Shown piece after piece: positions 58,680 through 64,000 of a stretch of DNA of 64,000 nucleotides. This DNA comes from Saposhnikovia divaricata (taxonomy: Eukaryota; Streptophyta; Magnoliopsida; Apiales; Apiaceae), in contig CM071598.1 of NCBI GenBank assembly GCA_036435485.1, forward strand, positions 180,306,148 through 180,370,147, read 5' to 3'. The notes beneath the pieces are model-generated. The model saw only the letters and a list, made by a program, of their open reading frames with translations, was not told the origin of the DNA and did no database searches. Made by a program: the position numbers and the translations under genes. Positions within the stretch are counted from its first letter, which is position 1. Every line of letters begins with the position of its first letter.

Positions 58680-60410
58680 CTAGCTTATAACCCGTGCGAA
58701 GCACGGGTTTCTTTTGATAGGTTATAAATTTTATTTAACATTATAATTATGTTTTTATATAATCCTTATTTTTAATAATTTTTTAATTTTAATTTAATAT
58801 AAATTTATATAATGATATGCATGGTTTGAAATTTATTTTGTAAAATTCTAAATTAAGAATGTCGTTGACGGGTTTTAACTTTGAATTTTTAGTAAATTAA
58901 TCATATAATATATCTTATTATTAGATCTAACGATTCTTATTTATTACTAAAAATAATGATTTGAATATATGGTGAGATATTTTTGGGTGTATATTAGTTA
59001 TCGCAAGATTAATTTTAAATTAAAAAGTAACTTGTTTTAATTACAAAAATTACTACTAAAATAATTACGGAAAGATATGGTGTGATATTTTGGATATATA
59101 TTAATTATTGTAATATTATTTTAAATTAAATGGTAAAGTGTTTCAATTAGAAGTAAAATCTTTAGAAAAAATGGGTAATTGAGTTGTTGGAGCTGAAAAA
59201 AGAGTCCAAGTAGAAGCTCAATATGGATAAAGGAATTTTAATCTGAATATAATTACGTTAACCTTAGTAATTAGCTTTTTAAGTTATTTTTATAATTTAA
59301 TTATCTGTGACAACCAAAATAAATGGGATAACCAAACCGAAAACCAAAACTTTCAATGTTTCGGCTTTAATATAATAGTATAGATATTATAAATTTTATT
59401 TAATATTATGATTATATTTTTTATATCATTATTTTCAATAATTTTTTAATTTTAAATTGATGTAATTTAATATACTCATGTTTACGGATTATATTAATGT
59501 TTTATTATTATAAACAACGTATAAAATTTTTAGTATATTTTATTAATAATTGAAAAATATGGTGTGATATTTTCGGGTATATATTAATGATTGTAAGATT
59601 TGTTATAAATTAAAAAGGTAACGTGTTTTAATTAGAAAGGAAATATTAATGATTAAAAGATATGATACGATTGATCTTTTTAGATGTTTATAAAAAGTAA
59701 TATCTTCAGCTAAAAGTAAATGTGAAAAAGGCAATCGAGTAATTACAATTAATTATATTATGTTATTATTTATTTTAGGTGTTCTATTTTTCTTGAAAAT
59801 TATGGTGTGATATTTTCGGGTATATATAATTGTAAGATTTGTTTTAAATTAAAAAGGTAATGTGTTTTAATTCGAAAGGAAATATTAATGATCGAAAGAT
59901 ATGATATGAATATTTTTAGGTGTTTATAAAAGATAATATCTTCAACTAAAAGTAACTGTGAAAAGGCAATCGACTAATTACCATAAATTTTATTATACTA
60001 ATGTGAAAAAGGTAGTCGACTAATACCATTAATTTTATTATGTTAATCGACTAATTACTATTAATTATATTATGTTATTATTTATTTTAGGTGTAATATT
60101 TTTCTTGAAATTTATGTTGTGATATTTTCATGTATATATTAATGATGGTAAGATTTGTTTTAAATTAAAATGGTAACGTGTTTTAATTCGAAAGGAAATA
60201 TTAATGATGGAAATATATGATACAATTGAGGTTTTTAGGTGTTTATAAAAGGTAATATCTCGACTAATTACCATGAATTATATTATGTTATTATTTATTT
60301 TAGGTGTGTTTATTTTTCTTGATAATGAAGGGTGAATAAGTAAATTCACTTAGTACCAAAAAATAGGTACCAAAACTTTTAATGTTTCGGAATTTATATA
60401 ATAGTATAGA
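58680..60410 (-). mobile_element. Non-autonomous Helitron, composite (two 5' ends, one 3' end)
   Basis: On the - strand it starts TCTATACTATTATATAAA at 60410 and ends with the hairpin CCCGTGCTTCGCACGGG, a short spacer and CTAG at 58680, between A and T: the rules of Helitron insertion are met. A second 5' terminus (TCTATACTATTATATTAAAG) lies inside at 59384, so 58680-59384 is a complete 705-bp Helitron. The part 59385-60410 has the 5' end and body of another copy but lacks the hairpin and CTAG. Five diverged copies of a block holding TATGGTGTGATATTTT and TTTTAAATTAAAAAGGTAA run through both. No Rep/helicase. Confidence 0.82.
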
Positions 60411-60484
60411 TTTATGTTTGTAAGGAAAGTCAACTTATAATTTATAAAATAGTCAATATTCCTCAAATCCTATACTAAATTAAG

Positions 60485-60731
60485 TACACCCTCAAAATAA
60501 AATGACTCACCCAAAAAAGAAAAGGGTCCATTTTTTTATGTTTGTCCAGTATTTTCTATTTTCTTTGTCCCAAAATTATTGTCCATATTTAATTAATAAG
60601 GTAAATTATATGTTAATTATGTTAACTTTTTGAAAAATAATACAATTACTTGATAACTTAAATTTATTTGACATGAATGAATAAAAAGTGGATTTTGACG
60701 GATTGACTATAAAAATTGGACGGAGGGAGTA
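60485..60731. mobile_element. Stowaway-like MITE (diverged)
   Basis: The right end GGACGGAGGGAGTA is the hallmark inverse of the Stowaway start TACTCCCTCCGTCC. The left end (TACACCCTC) is degenerate. About 250 bp, AT-rich, TA target. Typical Tc1/Mariner-derived MITE size. Confidence 0.6.
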
Positions 60732-60970
60732 CATATTATATGTGTACAATATACGGTAAGTGTAAGTTGCAAGAAAGTGAAGAACAAGTCTTGGGAGTAG
60801 ATGCAACCAGCTACATAACATAACATTACACCACAAAACTCCTTTTCAACTTTGCCCACGCAAACAAATAACCCCCCAACAAACAATATCCTTCTTATTA
60901 TTTTATTCTCAATTTTCCTCTTTTTTTTATAATATTTTCCTTAATTATTTTCCGGTGAAATTGAAAAAGG
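60732..60970 (+). promoter_or_regulatory. Promoter and 5' UTR of the bHLH gene
   Basis: Only 240 bases separate the MITE from the ATG. A pyrimidine-rich leader (60885-60945) precedes the start codon. TTTGCCCACGCAAAC (60852-60866) holds a CACGC core. No convincing TATA box; ATAACATAACATTACA near 60815 is a weak candidate. The proximal promoter must therefore be short or include transposon sequence. Confidence 0.5.
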
Positions 60971-61113
60971 ATGGTGTCGCCGGAGAATAACCCAAATTGG
61001 ATGTTTGATTGTGGATTGCTCGATGATGTTTCCGTTCCTGGTGGTCATCTTCCTTCTCTTGACCCTGCTTTTCAATGGCCCACCAATTCATTTCCTCATT
61101 CTAATGTATTAAG
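60971..61113 (+). CDS. Exon 1 of an ILR3/bHLH105-like transcription factor gene
   Basis: From ATG 60971 it encodes about 47 residues: MVSPENNPNWMFDCGLLDDV, then SVPGGHLPSL, FQWP and SNVLR. The MVSPEN.NW..D start and the later F.WP motif are the signature of the N-terminus of plant subgroup IVc bHLH proteins (ILR3/bHLH105, bHLH104, bHLH115), nuclear activators of iron-deficiency and metal homeostasis genes. AAG/GTTTGA at 61113/61114 is the likely splice donor. The basic helix-loop-helix domain is in later exons outside the window. The open frame beyond 61113 runs into poly-A and is intronic. Only host gene in the window; intact as far as seen. Confidence 0.75.
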
Positions 61114-61673
61114 GTTTGATTTTTATGTTTGCATAAAAAAAAAAAAAAAAAAGTTTTGATTTTTATGTTTTTTTTTTTTTTTTTTAATTTCAAGATTTGA
61201 TTTTGCAGTTTAAAGATTTGATTTTTTGTGAATTTTATTGTCATTTGAGTTAAAGATTGGATCTTTTTGATGGGTTGTTGTTTATTTAGGTGTTTGATGG
61301 ATTTAAGTATGTGTAATTTATGTTAAATGTCATGTATGTGTATAATATGCAAGAATGAAGATAAAGGAACTGGCCCATAAGATTATCAGATGTAGATCAT
61401 ATGTGGTGAACTACATAAGCATTTTATTGAAGAAAAGGGATAAAATATAGGAGGGCTTTTGATTACATATGAGAAAAAGTGTGTTTAGTAATTTAAGTGA
61501 ATGAGTCATTTCTTTAGAGTGGTTTCACTGTCATTTCTGATTTGATAATTATGTATTTTATTTGGCTGAATTTGGAAGTGAGTACTGCCCTGATTTGGGC
61601 CTATAGTTTGGCTCCTTTTTTATCGGATTTGAGATGCCGGAGTTTGAGCGAAAAGGGCTTGTCCTAAATGCTG

Positions 61674-61930
61674 CCTTGGTTGGATGGAGTTTAAAATGGT
61701 TAGAGTGGAATCAAATTTGCACTGTTTTGAGGGTATTTAGTTATAATTATTCTACTTACTCCATTTTATTCATATGAATTTTGAAGTAAAACTCAATTCC
61801 CACCCATCTAGGGATAAAACTGAAAATTTGCAGTGTACTGTTTTTTTATTCTTCTTTCTGTCCCCTTCAATGTTATTTTACGATTTTGATTCCATCCCAG
61901 TCCATTCCATTCCTTCCAACCTAATGGAAC
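61674..61930. mobile_element. Putative MITE in the intron
   Basis: The left end CCTTGGTTGGATGGAGT and right end TCCTTCCAACCTAATGGA form an imperfect inverted pair; inner ATGG/CCAT words pair further. Similar GGTTGGA(A/T)GGA ends occur in short plant DNA elements. No clear TSD. Confidence 0.45.
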
Positions 61931-62300
61931 GATAGTATGCAAAAAAGAGGAATTGCTTTAATTAACACCAGTAGTGTGTTTCTTCATTTCTGAGGAAAGA
62001 CAGAGTTATGATTTGTTACACGTTATAGTTTTTTTTGCCTAGTGATTTTCAGCTTTTGTGATTAAGAGTTCGCACTAATGAAATTATCATGGGCTAATGT
62101 AGCAAAATTGCTTGCAATTTTTAGCTGAAACTTCTTAAAGGTTCTCCATTCTATGCCTCATATTGTAATTAGTTGGGAGGGAAATCAAGTGAGTAGAATG
62201 AGGCAGATTCAAGTGGTGTGGGTTTCAGCCAGACATTTGGGGTGAAAACCATATCACCAAATAATAAGTGTTGTCATCATTTCTCGATTAGAGTGATTGT

Positions 62301-62303
<3 letters not shown>

Positions 62304-62366
<63 letters not shown>

Positions 62367-62383
62367 TGTGTGTGTGTGTGTGT
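62304..62383. repeat. (TA)n(TG)n microsatellite in the intron
   Basis: About 30 TA units followed by about nine TG units. Confidence 0.95.
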
Positions 62384-62743
62384 ATAGTTAGTCGGTGATG
62401 GAGATGCAAGTTCAAGATGCTGTGGAGTTTGTGGATAATGCATATTGCATAACTGATTGCCGCTAGGGCATGATCAAAAGGTTTAGAAAAATTCCAGGCA
62501 GTGGATAAACTTTTCAGTGTTCGGGTCTATTGGCAGTGTCAGCTAGTTTTTTAAGCAGATCTTAGGCAGACGCTATAGAATGTCTAAGATTCTGATTTTT
62601 AATTTAACTAGAGCATTTTTTATTCTAAAGTCAAAGCATGTCAGGTTTACTGTTACAAGTAACAAGTAGAAAGCATGCTGTAAGAATTTGTTACTTGATT
62701 AATATTGCTACCCAGTGCTAGTATTTCTATTTAATTATTAATA

Positions 62744-63599
62744 GGGATATTCCGATTGGTACCACTGTACAATTGGCTTTTCTATTTGGTACCATCCAAC
62801 ATTTTTTACTTCCAAGTGGCACCATTGTACTTTTGACTTCATCCATTTTATATCATTCTGTCAAGAAAACGTTGGAAACGTTGGTCAGACGTTAGATTAT
62901 TATTAATGGTACCACTATACAATTGACTTTTTTATACGGTGTCATCCAATATTTTTGACTTCTATATGGTGCCATTTCTCTCTCACTTAGGTCAATTTTT
63001 TCTCTGAATTTCACAATTTATTTATACATTTTACCCTATAATAAGTCATTGATTCTCTCACTTTTTCTGATCAGCCTCCAAGTCATTAATTAGTCATACA
63101 TTATATATATAATGTATACCCTCCGGAAGCTCCTGGACAGATCTGAGCACTCATTATATATTTATATGTTGATGCGGGTTGATTTTATATATTATGTATT
63201 AATTTAATATTTTGAACTATTAATCAAAGTTTATTATGATTGGACAATTGGATCCGAGTCTAATGAATGACTTGATTGCTTATGAGAAATAGTGATAGTT
63301 AGAGAATCAATGACTTATTACAGACAAAGCATATAGATAAGTTGTGAAAGAAAAATTTGATTTTAGTGAGAGAAAAATGGTACCATGTAGAAGTCAAAAA
63401 TATTGGATGACATTGAAAAAGTCAATTGTATAGTGGTACCATTAAGAATAATCTAACGTCCGACTAACGTTTCCTTGCTTGACAGAATGGTATAAAATGG
63501 ATGAAGTCAAAAGTACAGTGGTACCACTTGGAAGTCAAAAATGTTGGATGATACCAAATGGAAAAGCCAATTGTACAGTGGTACCATTTGGAATATCCC
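62744..63599. mobile_element. MULE-type foldback MITE in the intron
   Basis: 856 bp with inverted arms of about 300 bp each, starting GGGATATTCC and ending GGAATATCCC, flanked by the 9-bp duplication TTATTAATA (62735-62743 and 63600-63608), the length Mutator-like elements make. Arms share GGTACCACTGTACAATTGGC, GACTTCATCCATTTTATA and others. The ORFs at 63464-63724 and 63479-63664 are arm sequence, not genes. A transcript of the host gene would carry a long hairpin here. Confidence 0.9.
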
Positions 63600-63883
63600 T
63601 TATTAATATCACCAAACATATGTATTATAGACATGATAGTTTGTATGCATTTACTGTTAGGTAACATTATGTGTGTGAGAGAACGCCATTGATTAGGTTG
63701 GCACCCAGGCAGAACCCAAGACATCCTTTTAAAACACTGAACCTGGTAATGATGACTGAAGAGTTGCAGCCAGACCCAAAGAACAATTTGCTATTTTTTT
63801 TTTCAAGTTCTCTATGTATATTCCCTGTTTTCTAAATCACTGTCTTGAAAAGTTAAGAGTCTGGGGAGCAATCTATAAGTATA

Positions 63884-64000
63884 CTAGGTTATATCTTGTG
63901 CGATGCATGGACTACTTTTAATATTTGTTATCTTATTTATGTATATTTAAATATTTTATTCTATTAATATTTACTTCTGTTCTAGAGATGTGTATGTATT
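63884..64000 (-). mobile_element. Diverged Helitron 3' end, runs off the window
   Basis: On the - strand a decayed hairpin (CCATGCATCGCACAAG), spacer ATATAAC and CTAG followed by T repeat the 3' terminus seen at 58680. The body continues past 64000 in AT-rich sequence like that of the larger Helitron. Confidence 0.5.

Larger units (their letters stand above)
61114..64000 (+). other. First intron of the bHLH gene (runs off the window)
   Basis: No bHLH-coding exon (KACREK.RRDRLN-like) is visible to the window end, so the intron is longer than 2.9 kb. It starts with A and T homopolymers (61134-61185) and holds two MITEs, a microsatellite and a Helitron end. The stretches 61190-61670, 61930-62300 and 62385-62740 show nothing recognisable. 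Confidence 0.6.

Noticed and set aside
63464..63724. Pair of overlapping ORFs in the intron
   Set aside because: They are the arms of a foldback MITE read on both strands.

Overview
This is a stretch of plant nuclear DNA from a eudicot, probably an asterid. No window-wide composition or database search was possible. Apiaceae is only a guess, from the style of the extra Copia ORFs and a bHLH exon. About 88% of it (positions 1 to 56524) is one nested pile of transposable elements. The remaining 7.5 kb is a patchwork of small DNA transposons next to the first exon of one host gene. I see no rRNA, tRNA, CRISPR or bacterial gene.

Nesting, worked out from target-site duplications (TSDs) and terminal repeats. 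Element A is a Ty1/Copia element of Sirevirus type on the + strand. Its 5' LTR ends at 1281 and its 3' LTR is 55228-56524; the window opens about 16 bases inside the 5' LTR. Inserted in A are solo LTR A1 (1575-6111, TSD TGGTT), solo LTR A2 (6719-8670, TSD TCTAT) and element B, a second Sirevirus on the - strand (15072-51056, TSD AGATA). Inserted in B are solo LTR B1, of the A1 family (19698-28102, TSD CTTAG), and element C, a Ty3/Gypsy chromovirus of Tekay type on the - strand (29014-45745, TSD TCTAG). B1 carries CACTA transposon 1 (22763-26609, TSD ATT). C carries CACTA transposon 2 in its 3' LTR (29143-32561, TSD CAA) and a Copia solo LTR, C2, in gag (39455-40802, TSD CTAGC). Reading frames resume exactly across the breaks, so the order of insertion is clear.

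A, B and C all carry stops and frameshifts and should be unable to move on their own. A and B share an uncommon layout: gag, pol, then a long extra ORF after pol (about 4.7 kb of sequence in A, 2.1 kb in B) that starts with a related N-terminal domain and ends in charged, coiled-coil-like sequence. Both CACTA elements carry pieces of host genes: a TRAF1/MUSE-like MATH protein in the first; RAD16-like, malic-enzyme-like and nitrilase-like pieces in the second.

Right flank: a foldback-like element built from GTTGCAT/ATGCAAC words, with a hAT-like element and a MULE-like MITE inside it (56525 to about 58480); a Helitron with two 5' ends and one 3' end (58680-60410); a Stowaway-like MITE (60485-60731); then exon 1 of an ILR3/bHLH105-like transcription factor gene (ATG at 60971). 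Its first intron runs off the window and holds a MULE-MITE with a 9-bp TSD, another MITE, a microsatellite and a second Helitron 3' end.
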